Shown: positions 1 to 9,607, counted from the first letter of the stretch. The stretch: DNA of 64,000 nt from Bordetella genomosp. 10 (GCF_002261225.1 NZ_NEVM01000001.1:1178001-1242000); one strand, 5' to 3'. Notes: a model not told the origin generated them from the letters alone. A program made the numbers and translations.

Positions 1-416
1 GCGGCGAATGGCTGGGCGTGGGCCTGGGCGCCAGCGTCGAGAAGCTGCACTACCTGCCGGAAGCGCATACCGACTTCATCATGGCCGTGATCGGCGAGGA
101 ACTGGGTTTCGTCGGCGTCATGCTGGTGATCGTGCTGTTCGGCATCATCGTGCAGCGCGCCTTCGAAATCGGCCGCCAGGCCGTCGCCATGGAGCGCACC
201 TTCGCCGGCATGCTGTCGCAGGGCGTGGGCATCTGGTTCGGCGTGCAGGCCTTCATCAACATGGGCGTGTGCCTGGGGCTGCTGCCCACCAAGGGCCTGA
301 CGCTGCCGCTGGTGAGCTACGGCGGTTCCGGCGTGGTCATGAACCTGCTGGCGCTGGCCATGCTGCTGCGCGTCGACTTCGAGAATCGAACGATGATGCG
401 GGGAGGGCGCGTATGA
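1..416 (+). CDS. ftsW: FtsW lipid II polymerase, 3' end only
   Basis: C-terminal 137 residues of the SEDS-family septal peptidoglycan glycosyltransferase; the 5' part lies left of the window and the reading frame begins at base 3. The visible part has the family's conserved stretch ending in [19 protein letters not shown] at the start of a membrane helix, and the C-terminal VSYGGSG motif of FtsW/RodA proteins. Three hydrophobic segments are visible. The stop overlaps a possible ATG of murG (ATGA at 413). Its place directly before murG matches the standard dcw order, where FtsW polymerises lipid II at the septum. Confidence 0.95.
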   Translation, partial: GEWLGVGLGASVEKLHYLPEAHTDFIMAVIGEELGFVGVMLVIVLFGIIVQRAFEIGRQAVAMERTFAGMLSQGVGIWFGVQAFINMGVCLGLLPTKGLTLPLVSYGGSGVVMNLLALAMLLRVDFENRTMMRGGRV

Positions 417-424
417 GCGCGCCG

Positions 425-480
425 GGCCGCCCCAAGCGCGAATCCTCCCTCGGGGAGGCGGTCGCGCAGCGACAGGAGGG
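425..480. repeat. palindromic intergenic element in the ftsW-murG junction
   Basis: A C/G-rich stretch with two adjacent hairpins (CCTCC at 444-448 with GGAGG at 454-458; GTCGC at 461-465 with GCGAC at 469-473). It resembles short palindromic elements that I recall as common between genes in Bordetella and Achromobacter. Its right end supplies the AGGAGGG that serves as the murG ribosome binding site. Confidence 0.5.
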
Positions 481-487
481 CACACTG

Positions 488-1582
488 TTGAGCAACGTCG
501 ACGCCACCGCATCCGTGCGCACCGCGCTGATCATGGCCGGCGGCACCGGCGGGCACATCATGCCCGGCCTGGCCGTGGCCGACGTGCTGCGCGAGCGCGG
601 CTGGCGCGTGCTGTGGCTGGGCAATCCCGACCGCATGGAAGGCAAGCTGGTGCCGCCGCGCGGCATCGAGATGATGCCCCTGCGTTTCCAGGGTCTGCGC
701 GGCCGCGGCGTCAAGGCCGTGCTGCAACTGCCGTTCCGCCTGGCGTCGGCGCTGCGGCTGGCCCTGCGCTACGTGTCCACGCTGCGGCCCGACGTGGTGC
801 TGGGCATGGGCGGCTACGTGGCCTTCCCGGGTGGCGTCGCCGCCGCCCTGCGGCGCGTGCCGCTGGTCGTGCATGAACAGAACGCGGTGGCCGGCACGGC
901 CAACCGCACGCTGGCGCGCATGGCGCGCCGGGTGCTCACCGGCTTCCCCGGCGTATTGCCGCGCGGCGAGGTCATGGGCAATCCGGTGCGCCGCGAAGTC
1001 TGCGCGCTGCCCGCGCCGGAACAGCGCTACGCCGGCCGCAACGGTCCGCTGCGGCTGCTGGTGGTGGGCGGCAGCCTGGGCGCGCTGGCCTTGAACACGG
1101 TGCTGCCGCAGGCCCTGGCCCTGCTGCCCGCCGAACGCCGGCCGGCGGTGACGCACCAGGCCGGCGAACTGCACATCGAGGCGCTGAAGCAGGCCTATGC
1201 GCAAGCCGGCGTGGACGCCGACTGCCGCGCCTTCATCGAGGACATGGCCGGCGCGCTGGCCGATGCCGACCTCGTGGTCTGCCGCGCGGGCGCGATGACG
1301 GTGGCCGAAGTGGCCGCCGCCGGCGTGGCCGCGCTGTTCGTTCCCTTGCCCCATGCCATCGACGATCACCAGACGGCCAACGCCCGCTATCTGAGCGACG
1401 CCGGCGCCGGCTGGATGCGCCGCCAGGCCGAGCTGACGCCGCAGTGGCTGGCGCAGTGGCTGGGCGAGCGCGACCGCGAAGAACTCCAGGCGGTGGCCGT
1501 GCAGGCGCGCGCGCGCGCGCTGCCGGCCGCCGCCCAGCATATCGCCGACGCCTGCGAACAGGCAGCGAGGCGCGCATCATGA
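488..1582 (+). CDS. murG: MurG UDP-GlcNAc:lipid I N-acetylglucosaminyltransferase
   Basis: Adds GlcNAc to lipid I to make lipid II on the inner face of the cytoplasmic membrane. With the TTG start used here the protein has 364 residues, normal for MurG. The N-terminal glycine-rich loop GGTGGH is at residues 18-23, GGSLGA lies in the middle, and the donor-sugar site [11 protein letters not shown] is in the C-terminal half. I chose TTG at 488 because AGGAGGG sits 7 bases upstream. An in-frame ATG at 413 overlaps the ftsW stop but would add about 25 residues encoded by a palindromic repeat. The stop overlaps murC (ATGA). Confidence 0.95.
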   Translation: MSNVDATASVRTALIMAGGTGGHIMPGLAVADVLRERGWRVLWLGNPDRMEGKLVPPRGIEMMPLRFQGLRGRGVKAVLQLPFRLASALRLALRYVSTLRPDVVLGMGGYVAFPGGVAAALRRVPLVVHEQNAVAGTANRTLARMARRVLTGFPGVLPRGEVMGNPVRREVCALPAPEQRYAGRNGPLRLLVVGGSLGALALNTVLPQALALLPAERRPAVTHQAGELHIEALKQAYAQAGVDADCRAFIEDMAGALADADLVVCRAGAMTVAEVAAAGVAALFVPLPHAIDDHQTANARYLSDAGAGWMRRQAELTPQWLAQWLGERDREELQAVAVQARARALPAAAQHIADACEQAARRAS

Positions 1583-2985
1583 AACACCGTATCCAGCACA
1601 TCCATTTCGTCGGGGTCGGCGGCGCGGGCATGAGCGGCATCGCCGAGATCCTGCTGAACCTGGGCTACCGCATCAGCGGCTCCGACCTCAGCGACTCGGC
1701 CGTCACGCGCCGCCTGGCCGGCCTGGGCGTGGCCATCGCCATCGGCCACGCCGGCGCCAACATCGAGGGCGCCGACGCCATCGTCACCTCCACCGCCGTG
1801 GCGGGGGACAATCCCGAGGTCATCGCCGCGCGCGCCGCGCGCATTCCGGTGGTTCCGCGCGCCGTCATGCTGGCCGAGCTGATGCGCCTGAAGCGCGGCA
1901 TCGCCATCGCCGGCACCCACGGCAAGACCACGACCACCAGCCTGGTGACCAGCGTGCTGGCCGCCGGCGGCCTGGACCCGACCTTCGTGATCGGCGGCCG
2001 CCTGAATTCGGCCGGCGCCAACGCGCGGCTGGGGCAGGGCGACTACATCGTGGTCGAGGCCGACGAGTCGGACGCCTCCTTCCTGAACCTGCTGCCCGTG
2101 ATGGCGGTCGTCACCAATATCGACGCCGATCACATGGACACCTACGGCCACGACGTGGCGCGGCTGAAGAGCGCGTTCATCGAGTTCACGCAGAAGCTGC
2201 CGTTCTACGGCACCGCCGTGCTGTGCGCCGACGACGCCAACGTGCGGGAAATCATCCCCTTCGTTTCGCGCCCCGTCACCACCTACGGCCTGGACGGCGA
2301 CGCCCAGGTGGCCGGCCGCAACGTGCGCGCCGACGGCACCCGCATGCTGTTCGACGTGACGCGGCGCGGCCGCAAGCAGGAGTTGCCGCCGCTGTCGGTG
2401 GCCTTGAACCTGCCGGGCCTGCACAACGTGCGCAACGCGCTGGCGGCGATCGCCGTGGCGACCGAACTGGGCGTGGACGACGAGGCCATCCGCGGCGCGC
2501 TGGAATCCTTCCACGGCGTGGGCCGCCGCTTCACCCAGGTGGGCGAGTTCGCGGTGCCGGCCGCGCATGGCGGCGGTTCCTTCACCGTCATCGACGACTA
2601 CGGCCACCACCCGGTCGAGATGGCGGCCACGCTGGCCGCGGCGCGCGGCGCCTGGCCCCGGCGGCGCATCGTGCTGGCCTTCCAGCCGCATCGTTATACC
2701 CGCACCCGCGACTGCTTCGAGGATTTCGTGCGTGTGCTCGGCACCGCCGACGCGGTGTTGCTGACCGAGGTGTATGCCGCCGGCGAGGCGCCCCTGGTGG
2801 CGGCCGACGGCCGCGCCCTCGCGCGCGCGCTGCGCGTGGCCGGCAAGGTCGAGCCGGTATTCGTGGAGGACGTGGCGGAATTGCCCGCCGCGGTATTGGA
2901 TTTCGTGCGCGACGGCGACGTCGTCATCGTGATGGGCGCCGGCTCGATCAGCAAGGCGCCCGCGCAAATTGGAGAATTGGCATGA
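1579..2985 (+). CDS. murC: MurC UDP-N-acetylmuramate-L-alanine ligase
   Basis: First amino-acid ligase of the peptidoglycan stem peptide, joining L-Ala to UDP-MurNAc with ATP in the cytoplasm. It has 468 residues, the usual length. The nucleotide loop GVGGAGMSG is at residues 12-20, the Mur ligase P-loop GTHGKTTTT at 112-120, and the DDYGHHP motif near residue 338. The ATG overlaps the murG stop, and the gene's own stop overlaps the ddlB start, indicating translational coupling through the cluster. Confidence 0.97.
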   Translation: MKHRIQHIHFVGVGGAGMSGIAEILLNLGYRISGSDLSDSAVTRRLAGLGVAIAIGHAGANIEGADAIVTSTAVAGDNPEVIAARAARIPVVPRAVMLAELMRLKRGIAIAGTHGKTTTTSLVTSVLAAGGLDPTFVIGGRLNSAGANARLGQGDYIVVEADESDASFLNLLPVMAVVTNIDADHMDTYGHDVARLKSAFIEFTQKLPFYGTAVLCADDANVREIIPFVSRPVTTYGLDGDAQVAGRNVRADGTRMLFDVTRRGRKQELPPLSVALNLPGLHNVRNALAAIAVATELGVDDEAIRGALESFHGVGRRFTQVGEFAVPAAHGGGSFTVIDDYGHHPVEMAATLAAARGAWPRRRIVLAFQPHRYTRTRDCFEDFVRVLGTADAVLLTEVYAAGEAPLVAADGRALARALRVAGKVEPVFVEDVAELPAAVLDFVRDGDVVIVMGAGSISKAPAQIGELA

Positions 2986-3941
2986 CCATTGCCCCTGCAC
3001 AATTCGGCAAGGTCGGCGTGCTGTACGGCGGCCGCTCCGCCGAGCGTGAAGTGTCCCTCATGTCCGGCGCGGGGGTGCACGAGGCGCTGCGCAGCGCCGG
3101 CGTCGACGCCCATCTTTTCGACACCGGCCGGCAGACCTTCGCCGACCTGGAACAAGCCGGCTTCGACCGCGTTTTCATCGCCCTGCATGGCCGCTACGGC
3201 GAGGACGGCACCATCCAGGGCGCCCTGGAGCTGCTGGGCATCCCCTATACCGGCAGCGGCGCGGCCGCCTCGGCGCTGGCCATGGACAAGGTGATGACCA
3301 AGCGCATCTGGCTGCAGCACGGCCTGCCGACCCCGGCCTTCGAGGTGCTGGGCGGCGATACCGAATTGCGCCTGGTGCCCGACCGCCTGGGCCTGCCCCT
3401 GATGCTCAAGCCGCCGCACGAGGGATCGACCGTCGGCATCACCAAGGTGCGCGGCTATTCGGATATGAAGGAAGGCTACGCGCTGGCGGCGCGCTACGAT
3501 GCGGAAGTGCTGGCCGAGCAATTCGTCATCGGCCGCGAACTGACGGTGGCCCTGCTGGGCACCGGCCGCGGCGCGCGCGCCCTGCCGGTGATCGAGATCG
3601 TCGCGCCGGACGGCAACTACGATTACGAACACAAGTATTTCTCCGACGACACGCAGTATTTCTGCCCGGCCGACCTGCCGGAAGCGCTGGCGAGCGAAGT
3701 GCAGCGCATCAGCGTGGCGGCTTACCGCGCCCTGGGCTGCGAAGGCTGGGGCCGCGCCGACCTGATGCTGGACAAGGAGGGCCGTCCCTGGCTGATCGAG
3801 ATGAATACGTCGCCGGGCATGACCAGCCACTCGCTGGTGCCGAAGGCGGCGCAGGCCGCCGGCATGAGCTATTCCGAGCTGTGTGTTTTCATTCTTTCCG
3901 AGGCCGCCTGCAAGGTGCGCGCCCCGGCCCGTAACGCTTGA
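2982..3941 (+). CDS. ddlB: D-alanine-D-alanine ligase (DdlB type)
   Basis: ATP-grasp ligase making the D-Ala-D-Ala dipeptide used by MurF. It has 319 residues, typical of the dcw-cluster enzyme. Visible family features are [14 protein letters not shown] near the N-terminus, LHGRYGEDG (residues about 69-77), the ATP-grasp core around [13 protein letters not shown], and the metal/ATP site ending in [10 protein letters not shown]. The ATG overlaps the murC stop (ATGA) and is preceded by GGAG. ftsQ begins 12 bases after its stop. Confidence 0.97.
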   Translation: MTIAPAQFGKVGVLYGGRSAEREVSLMSGAGVHEALRSAGVDAHLFDTGRQTFADLEQAGFDRVFIALHGRYGEDGTIQGALELLGIPYTGSGAAASALAMDKVMTKRIWLQHGLPTPAFEVLGGDTELRLVPDRLGLPLMLKPPHEGSTVGITKVRGYSDMKEGYALAARYDAEVLAEQFVIGRELTVALLGTGRGARALPVIEIVAPDGNYDYEHKYFSDDTQYFCPADLPEALASEVQRISVAAYRALGCEGWGRADLMLDKEGRPWLIEMNTSPGMTSHSLVPKAAQAAGMSYSELCVFILSEAACKVRAPARNA

Positions 3942-3953
3942 CCAGGAAGATCC

Positions 3954-4766
3954 GTGTGGAACGACGCCCGCGTCACCAATCTCATCGCGAACACGCTGGC
4001 CGTGTTCGCGGTGCTGGCCATGCTGGCCGGCGGGGTTGTGTGGCTGGCCAAGCGGCCGTATTTCAATCTGGCGGCCATCGAACTGGAGCCCGTGCCGGAT
4101 TCGCAGTTGCACTATGTGTCCCCCGCCAGCGTGCGGGCCACGATAGCCGGCGAGATGGTGGGCAACTTCTTCACCGTCAACCTGGACAAGGCGCGCGAGT
4201 TGTTCGAGTCCGTGCCCTGGGTGCGCCATGCGTCCGTGCGCCGGATCTGGCCCAACACGCTGCGCGTGCGCATCGAGGAGCAGCAGCCGCTGGCGCTGTG
4301 GAACGAGAACCAGATGATCAACACCTGGGGCGAATCGTTCACGGCCAATACGGGCGAGCTGGACGACGAGAACGCGCTGCCGCATTTCTCCGGGCCGGAG
4401 GGCAGCGAGAGCCTGGTGGTGCAGCGCTATGCCGAGCTGGCGCGCTGGTTCGCGCCGCTGGACATGCACGTGCAGGAACTGGACCTGAGCGCGCGCTACG
4501 CCTGGCGGGCCAAGCTGTCCAACGGCCTGCTGCTGGACCTGGGCCGGGATCCGGGCGCGGACGCGCCGGATCCGAACGGACCGCCGGGGGCCTTGCCTTT
4601 CGCGGCGCGCATTCAGCGTTTTGTGCAGGCCTGGCCGGCCTTGATGTCGAAACTGGAGGGCCGCACGGTATTGCAAGCCGATCTGCGCTATCCCAATGGC
4701 TTTGCCCTGGCGCTGGCGCCGCTCCCCGAACCCGAAAAACCGAAACCCACCCCGAAAAAGCGTTGA
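3954..4766 (+). CDS. ftsQ: FtsQ cell division protein
   Basis: Bitopic inner-membrane divisome protein that links FtsA/FtsK to FtsB-FtsL and the septal synthases. It has 270 residues: a short cytoplasmic N-terminus, one membrane helix at about 10-32, a POTRA region beginning around FNLAAIELE, and a periplasmic beta domain. The C-terminal tail is Pro/Lys-rich. The start is GTG, chosen because AGGAAGA lies just upstream and no in-frame ATG precedes the membrane helix. It lies between ddlB and ftsA, the conserved order. Confidence 0.93.
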   Translation: MWNDARVTNLIANTLAVFAVLAMLAGGVVWLAKRPYFNLAAIELEPVPDSQLHYVSPASVRATIAGEMVGNFFTVNLDKARELFESVPWVRHASVRRIWPNTLRVRIEEQQPLALWNENQMINTWGESFTANTGELDDENALPHFSGPEGSESLVVQRYAELARWFAPLDMHVQELDLSARYAWRAKLSNGLLLDLGRDPGADAPDPNGPPGALPFAARIQRFVQAWPALMSKLEGRTVLQADLRYPNGFALALAPLPEPEKPKPTPKKR

Positions 4767-4770
4767 CAAC

Positions 4771-5997
4771 ATGACCCGTGACATCAAGGACCTAATCGTC
4801 GCCCTCGATATCGGCACCAGCAAGGTGGTGGCGGTGGTCGCCGAGATCCTGCCGGAGAACCGCTTCGAGGTGCTGGGCCTGGGCCAGCACGAGTCGCGTG
4901 GCATGCGCAAGGGCGTCGTGGTGAATATCGAAACCACCGTCAATTCCATCCAGCGCGCGCTGGAGGAAGCGGAGTTGATGGCGGACTGCAAGATACGCGA
5001 CGTCTATACGGGCATCGCGGGCAGCCACATCCGCAGCTTCAATTCCAGCGGCATGGTGGCGGTCAAGGACAAGGAGGTCACGTCGACGGACGTGGCCCGC
5101 GTCATCGAAACCGCCAAGGCGGTGAACATCCCCACGGATCAGCAGGTGCTGCACGTGCTGACGCAGGAGTTCATCGTCGACGGCCAGGAGGACATCCGCG
5201 AACCCATCGGGATGAGCGGCCTGCGCCTGGAAGTGCGGGTCCACATCGTGACGGGCGCGGTGAGCGCCGCGCAGAACATCGTCAAGTGCGTGCGCCGTTG
5301 CGGCCTCGAAGTGCAAGACCTTATTTTGCAACCATTGGCGTCGAGTCTCGCCTGCCTGACCGCGGACGAAAAGGAACTGGGCGTCGTCCTGGTGGACATC
5401 GGCGGGGGCACCACCGACGTGGCGATCTTCACCGGCGGTGCGATTCGCCATACCGCCGTGATTCCCATCGCGGGCGACCAGATCACCAACGACATCGCGG
5501 CCATGCTGCGCACGCCCACGCCGGACGCCGAGGAAATCAAGCTGCGCTACGGCGTGGCCAAGCAGGTGCTGGCCAGCCCCGACGAAACCGTCGAGGTGCC
5601 GGGGCTGGGCGATCGCGGTCCGCGGCTGGTCAAGCGGCAGGCGCTCGGCGCCGTTATCGAGCCGCGCATCGAGGAGTTGTTCACGCTGGTGCAGCAGGTG
5701 GTGCGGGATTCGGGCTACGAAGATCTGCTGGCCTCGGGCGTGGTCCTGACGGGCGGTTCGGCCCAATTGCCGGGCATGGTGGAACTTGCGGAGGATGTGT
5801 TCCTCAAACCTGTCCGTGTCGCCGTGCCGGAATACGAAGGCAGCCTGGCCGACGTCATGCGCAACCCGCGCTTCTCGACGGTCATGGGGCTGTTGCAGGA
5901 AGCGCGCATGCAGCGCGTGCGCGGCCGCAAGGTCGCCGCGCAGACGGGTAATTTCAAGAGCCTGCTGACGCGCATGAAAGAGTGGTTTATGAATTGA
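4771..5997 (+). CDS. ftsA: FtsA actin-like division protein
   Basis: Actin-fold ATPase that anchors FtsZ to the membrane. It has 408 residues. The phosphate-1 motif ALDIGTSKV lies at residues 10-18, the phosphate-2 motif VDIGGGTTD near 205-213, and the adenosine motif GVVLTGGSAQLPG near 325. The C-terminal tail (SLLTRMKEWFMN) has the amphipathic pattern of the FtsA membrane-targeting sequence. It starts 4 bases after ftsQ. The long spacer with repeats that follows separates it from ftsZ. Confidence 0.97.
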   Translation: MTRDIKDLIVALDIGTSKVVAVVAEILPENRFEVLGLGQHESRGMRKGVVVNIETTVNSIQRALEEAELMADCKIRDVYTGIAGSHIRSFNSSGMVAVKDKEVTSTDVARVIETAKAVNIPTDQQVLHVLTQEFIVDGQEDIREPIGMSGLRLEVRVHIVTGAVSAAQNIVKCVRRCGLEVQDLILQPLASSLACLTADEKELGVVLVDIGGGTTDVAIFTGGAIRHTAVIPIAGDQITNDIAAMLRTPTPDAEEIKLRYGVAKQVLASPDETVEVPGLGDRGPRLVKRQALGAVIEPRIEELFTLVQQVVRDSGYEDLLASGVVLTGGSAQLPGMVELAEDVFLKPVRVAVPEYEGSLADVMRNPRFSTVMGLLQEARMQRVRGRKVAAQTGNFKSLLTRMKEWFMN

Positions 5998-5998
5998 G

Positions 5999-6130
5999 CC
6001 CACCCCCTACCGCGCGGAGCGCGGCCCCCTCAAGGGGGCGGCACTGGCGGACCGGAAGGAAGGCCCACCCCCGCGCTGCGCGCGCCCCTCAAGGGGCGGC
6101 ACAAGCGGACCGGGGGACCCGGCTCCGCTG
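5999..6130. repeat. two copies of a palindromic intergenic element
   Basis: Copy one (about 5999-6054) and copy two (about 6063-6130) share a core of the form CGCGC(N)GCGCG followed by CCCCTCAAGGGG(C), GGCGGACCGG-like sequence and GGCTCCGCT. The same core appears again after lpxC. The inverted repeats suggest a REP-like extragenic element. No coding capacity. Confidence 0.65.
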
Positions 6131-6214
6131 TGCCCCGGGTCTGCTAATGGAGGGTGGGGTGAGGTAGTTAGGTTGGGTTTTGGGTTTATGTGGTTCGGTG
6201 GTTTGGAAGTTCAC

Positions 6215-6249
6215 GTAGTAGTTCGGAAGCGCGTGTAGTAGTTCGGAAG
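6215..6249 (+). repeat. 15-bp direct repeat with 20-bp period in G/T-rich tract
   Basis: GTAGTAGTTCGGAAG occurs at 6215-6229 and exactly again at 6235-6249. Degenerate copies (TTTAGTAGTTCG, TTTAGTAGTGG) follow to about 6295. The tract is strongly skewed to G and T on this strand. Confidence 0.85.
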
Positions 6250-6552
6250 TCTGTGTGGTGGGAAGTATTTAGTAGTTCGCATCATTTAGTAGTGGCGGCA
6301 TTTGCGTGTTGGTAGCAGACTTCGAGCATTTGCGTATTGCGGTGTTTGTGTAGCGCGAGTGGCGGTAGGAAAGGGTGTCGGGCTGTCGCCGGCATCCGGG
6401 GCGGGCTTAGTGGTAATGGCGCGCTGACGGAGGCGCTTCAAACCCGTTGCGGGTCACCAGGACCGGCATCGGCTTTGAGGCGATTCACAAAGAATGCGGC
6501 ATCGGGGAAATTTCTTGTGATTTGCATTTAGGACTTGAGGGAGTCGTCAATC

Positions 6553-7749
6553 ATGATGAACTTTGAAATGCTTGATAACAGCACCAAAGGCACCGTTATC
6601 AAGGTGGTTGGTGTAGGCGGTGCGGGCGGCAATGCCGTGGCGCACATGATCCGTAACGGCGTCAACGGCGTGGACTTCATCTGCGCGAACACTGACGCAC
6701 AGGCACTGGCCGCGACCAACGCGCCGGTGCAGATCCGCCTGGGCCGCACCGGCCTGGGCGCCGGCGCCAAGCCGGAACAGGGCCGTGCTTCGGCCGAAAC
6801 CGCGCGCGAGGAAATCCGCGCCGCGCTCAACGGCGCCCATATGGTGTTCATCACCGCGGGCATGGGCGGCGGCACGGGCACGGGCGCGGGTCCGGTCGTG
6901 GCCGAAGTGGCCAAGGAGCTCGGCATCCTGACCGTCGGCGTGGTCACCAAGCCGTTCTCGTTCGAAGGCAACAAGCGCCTGAAGATGGCAGAGGACGGCA
7001 TCGGCGAGCTGGCCAAGCACGTCCACTCGCTGATCGTGGTGCTGAACGAAAACCTGTACGACCTGATGGATGACGATGCCACGCAGGAAGACTGCTTCAA
7101 GGCGGCCGACGACATTCTGCACAATGCCTGCGCCGGCATCGCGGAAATCATCAACGTCGAAGGCAACGTCAACGTCGACTTCGAAGACGTCAAGACGATC
7201 ATGGGCGAGCAAGGCCAGGCCATGATGGGCACGGCGACCGCCGCCGGCGCCGACCGCGCCCGCGTCGCCGCCGAGCACGCCATCGCCTGCCCGCTGCTGG
7301 AAGGCATCGACCTGCACGGCGCTCGCGGCGTGCTGGTGAACATCACCGCCAGCCGCTCGCTGAAGATGCGCGAAACGCGCGAAATCATGGAAACGATCCG
7401 CGGCTACGCCTCGGACGACGCCACCGTGATCTTCGGCACCGCCTACGACGAGTCGATGGGTGAAAACCTGCGCGTGACCGTGGTCGCCACCGGCCTGGGC
7501 CGCGCGTCCAGCCGTCCGCAACTGGTCCAGAGCACGGCCGAAGTGCTGCGCACCGGCACCGACAACCTGCCGATGGGCGGAATGCAGCACAACGGCGGCG
7601 GCGCTTCCCAGGGCGACTATCGCAATCTGGACATGCCGTCGGTGATGCGCAATCCGCGCAGCCAGGCGTCGGCCCAGGTGCGCGCGCTGGAAAGCTCGGG
7701 CATGGACCACTTCGACATTCCGGCTTTCCTGCGCAAGCAGGCGGATTGA
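6553..7749 (+). CDS. ftsZ: FtsZ tubulin-like GTPase
   Basis: Forms the cytokinetic Z ring. It has 398 residues. The tubulin signature GGGTGTG is at residues 105-111, the N-terminal nucleotide region VGVGGAGGNAV at about 19-29, and the T7-loop region follows NVDFEDVK. The C-terminal peptide DHFDIPAFLRKQAD is the conserved tail that binds FtsA and other partners. I chose the ATG at 6553, which encodes MMNFEML, with GAGGGAG upstream; an in-frame TTG at 6535 lies too close to that site. The gene ends before a GC-rich hairpin. Confidence 0.98.
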   Translation: MMNFEMLDNSTKGTVIKVVGVGGAGGNAVAHMIRNGVNGVDFICANTDAQALAATNAPVQIRLGRTGLGAGAKPEQGRASAETAREEIRAALNGAHMVFITAGMGGGTGTGAGPVVAEVAKELGILTVGVVTKPFSFEGNKRLKMAEDGIGELAKHVHSLIVVLNENLYDLMDDDATQEDCFKAADDILHNACAGIAEIINVEGNVNVDFEDVKTIMGEQGQAMMGTATAAGADRARVAAEHAIACPLLEGIDLHGARGVLVNITASRSLKMRETREIMETIRGYASDDATVIFGTAYDESMGENLRVTVVATGLGRASSRPQLVQSTAEVLRTGTDNLPMGGMQHNGGGASQGDYRNLDMPSVMRNPRSQASAQVRALESSGMDHFDIPAFLRKQAD

Positions 7750-7784
7750 ACTTAGCGTCATCCGACGGCTCCAACTCCCTGTTC

Positions 7785-7816
7785 TCCGGCCCGCGCTGTC
7801 CCCGGCGCGGGCCGGA
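7785..7816 (+). terminator. hairpin after ftsZ, probable terminator
   Basis: Perfect 12-bp inverted repeat (TCCGGCCCGCGC / GCGCGGGCCGGA) with an 8-base loop, 36 bases after the ftsZ stop. There is no good T run (GGGGAATAA follows), so it may be an imperfect terminator or an mRNA 3' stabilising hairpin. Confidence 0.55.
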
Positions 7817-7868
7817 GGGGAATAACCCCTCGGTTCAATGTAATCAGGGACATATACCTTTGTCTGGT

Positions 7869-7897
7869 TTGTCGCTGCATTGCAATAGGGTTACACT
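7869..7897 (+). promoter_or_regulatory. putative sigma-70 promoter of lpxC
   Basis: TTGTCG (7869-7874), a 17-base spacer and TACACT (7892-7897) give a near-consensus sigma-70 promoter about 65 bases upstream of the lpxC ATG. Confidence 0.55.
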
Positions 7898-7963
7898 TCC
7901 CGGGTACTGTTGGCATTTGCGGGCATTGTGCCGGCCTATCCTCAAAAAATAAGATTTATTCCC

Positions 7964-8887
7964 ATGTTCCGTCAGCGCAGCATTCAAAATCTGGTCAAAA
8001 CGACCGGGGTGGGCGTCCACTCCGGCCGGCGGGTGGAGCTCACCCTGCGTCCCGCTGCGCCGAACACGGGTATCGTTTTCCATCGCACCGACCTGCCCGA
8101 GGTCGTCGATCTGCCGGCGCAAGCGACCGGGGTCGGCGATACGCGCATGGCGTCGGTGCTGCAGCAGGGCAACGTGCGGGTCTCCACCGTCGAACACCTG
8201 ATGTCGGCCCTGGCCGGCCTGGGCATCGACAACCTGCACGTGGACCTGACCGCCGAAGAAGTCCCCATCATGGACGGCAGCGCGGCGACCTTCGTCTATC
8301 TGCTGCGCTCGGCCGGGATCGTGGAACAGAACGCGCCCAAGCATTTCATTCGCGTGCTCGAGCCCATCGAGGTGCGCGAAGGCGAGGGACGCAACGAGAA
8401 GTGGGCGCGCCTGGAGCCGCATGACGGCTTCGCGCTGGCCTTCTCCATCGACTTCCGCCACCCCGCCATCGACTCCACGGCGAATTTCGCCGAGATCGAT
8501 TTCGCCACCCATTCGTACACGCGGGAAATCGCGCGCGCCCGCACCTTCGGCTTCGTCAACGAAGTCGAGGCGCTGCGTTCCATGGGCCTGGCCCGGGGCG
8601 GCAGCCTGGACAACGCCATCGTCATGGACGAGTTCCGGGTGCTGAACAGCGACGGCCTGCGCTACGACGATGAGTTCGTCAAGCACAAGATTCTCGACGC
8701 CATCGGCGACCTGTATCTGCTCGGCAAGCCGCTGGTGGCGCGCTACGTGGCCTGCAAGTCCGGCCACTACATGAACAACCAGTTGGCGCGCGCGCTGCTG
8801 GCCCAGCAGGAAAGCTGGGAACTGGTGACCTATGAATCGCAGGCGGCGGCGCCCAAGGCCTTCCGCTACGAGTGGAAGCTCGCCTAG
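7964..8887 (+). CDS. lpxC: LpxC UDP-3-O-acyl-GlcNAc deacetylase
   Basis: Zinc-dependent deacetylase, the committed step of lipid A synthesis in the cytoplasm. It has 307 residues, the normal length. Zinc-binding elements are visible: the histidine in [10 protein letters not shown], and the HKILDAIGD motif with the second His and the Asp. The [12 protein letters not shown] region is intact. The ATG follows an A/T-rich leader. The gene appears transcribed from its own promoter and ends in a rho-independent terminator at about 9003. Confidence 0.97.
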   Translation: MFRQRSIQNLVKTTGVGVHSGRRVELTLRPAAPNTGIVFHRTDLPEVVDLPAQATGVGDTRMASVLQQGNVRVSTVEHLMSALAGLGIDNLHVDLTAEEVPIMDGSAATFVYLLRSAGIVEQNAPKHFIRVLEPIEVREGEGRNEKWARLEPHDGFALAFSIDFRHPAIDSTANFAEIDFATHSYTREIARARTFGFVNEVEALRSMGLARGGSLDNAIVMDEFRVLNSDGLRYDDEFVKHKILDAIGDLYLLGKPLVARYVACKSGHYMNNQLARALLAQQESWELVTYESQAAAPKAFRYEWKLA

Positions 8888-8888
8888 A

Positions 8889-8996
8889 GGGAGGCCCACC
8901 CCTTACCGGGAGGCCCACCCCCTACCGCGCTGCGCGCGGCCCCCTCAAGGGGGCGGCGTTGGCGGACCGGCAAAGCCGGCTCCGCTACGCCCTGGA
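8889..8996. repeat. palindromic intergenic element after lpxC
   Basis: Same core as the elements after ftsA: GAGGCCCACCCC repeated twice (8891 and 8910 regions), then CGCGCTGCGCGCG, CCCCCTCAAGGGGGCGG and a GGACCGGCAAAGCCGGCTCC hairpin. It ends just before the lpxC terminator. A partial related element (CCCCCTTGGGGGGC) lies at 9057-9070. Confidence 0.65.
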
Positions 8997-9002
8997 TGAG
9001 TA

Positions 9003-9028
9003 CCGAGGCTTGCGCTCGGCTTTTTTTT
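9003..9028 (+). terminator. rho-independent terminator of lpxC
   Basis: Stem CCGAG (9003-9007) / CTCGG (9015-9019), a 7-base loop and a run of eight T (9021-9028). Confidence 0.8.
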
Positions 9029-9081
9029 GCCGCCGGGCCGCCCCTAGGCAGAAACGCCCCCTTGGGGGGCAGCAAGCAGCG

Positions 9082-9582
9082 TCAGGATTTCGACGGCGGC
9101 TTGTGGTGCTTGTGATGTTCTAGCAGGCGCGCCACCGCGTCGGCCAGCTTGCCGGGTCGCAGGTTCTGCCGCAGGGCGGCGAAGGCCTCCAGCGCCTGGC
9201 TGTCCAGCGGCGCGGCTTCGCGCGGCGGAGGCGGCGGGGGCGGAGGCATCAGGCCGGCCTGCACCTTGACGGAAATCTCGTTGAGTTGCCAGCCGGCGGC
9301 CGCCAGCGCCTGGGCCACCCGCGGCGCCATCTGGCGTAATTTGGCGGCATGCGCGGCGCTTGGCACGGCCAGTTGCAACTTATCGGTTTCAAGGCGTGCC
9401 ACGCGGCACACTTCGCCCAGCGCCGGCGGTAGGATCTTGGCCACGGCGGCTTGTACCTGCATGTGCAGCCGGGCGGTGGCCAGCATGCCGGCGGCATGGT
9501 TGTCATGCCCCAGCCATCCCAGGGCGGTAGCCTGCTTGCGCCCCGGCGCGGAACGCGGACGACGGTAGGGAGTCTTTCTCAT
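9082..9582 (-). CDS. dciA: DciA/DUF721-family protein
   Basis: 166 residues, read leftward. The middle (residues about 25-100) shows the DUF721 pattern: short helices, then LQLAVPSAAHAAKLRQMAP resembling the family's KH-like nucleic-acid-binding part. A poly-proline stretch and a basic C-terminus (HHKHHKPPSKS) follow. In bacteria lacking DnaC/DnaI, DciA recruits the replicative helicase DnaB. The position between lpxC and secA, opposite in strand, is a frequent arrangement for this family in beta- and gammaproteobacteria. The start (MRKTPYRRP) is the most likely ATG; a longer in-frame start exists. Confidence 0.75.
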   Translation of the reverse strand: MRKTPYRRPRSAPGRKQATALGWLGHDNHAAGMLATARLHMQVQAAVAKILPPALGEVCRVARLETDKLQLAVPSAAHAAKLRQMAPRVAQALAAAGWQLNEISVKVQAGLMPPPPPPPPREAAPLDSQALEAFAALRQNLRPGKLADAVARLLEHHKHHKPPSKS

Positions 9583-9607
9583 GCCGGACAGGAAAGGATA
9601 GCGAGCT

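Larger units (their letters stand above)
5998..6552 (+). other. ftsA-ftsZ spacer without a gene
   Basis: 555 bases with no credible coding frame. The first 130 bases hold two copies of a palindromic C/G-rich element. Bases about 6130-6340 are strongly G/T-rich on the + strand and carry repeated GTAGTAGTTCGGAAG units. The last part, with GAGGGAG at 6537-6543, leads into ftsZ. No promoter matching consensus closely was found, though ftsZ promoters are expected here. Confidence 0.6.

Noticed and set aside
2694..4991. 765-codon open frame on the minus strand across murC-ftsA
   Set aside because: Covers four well-supported genes on the other strand and shows only shadow composition.
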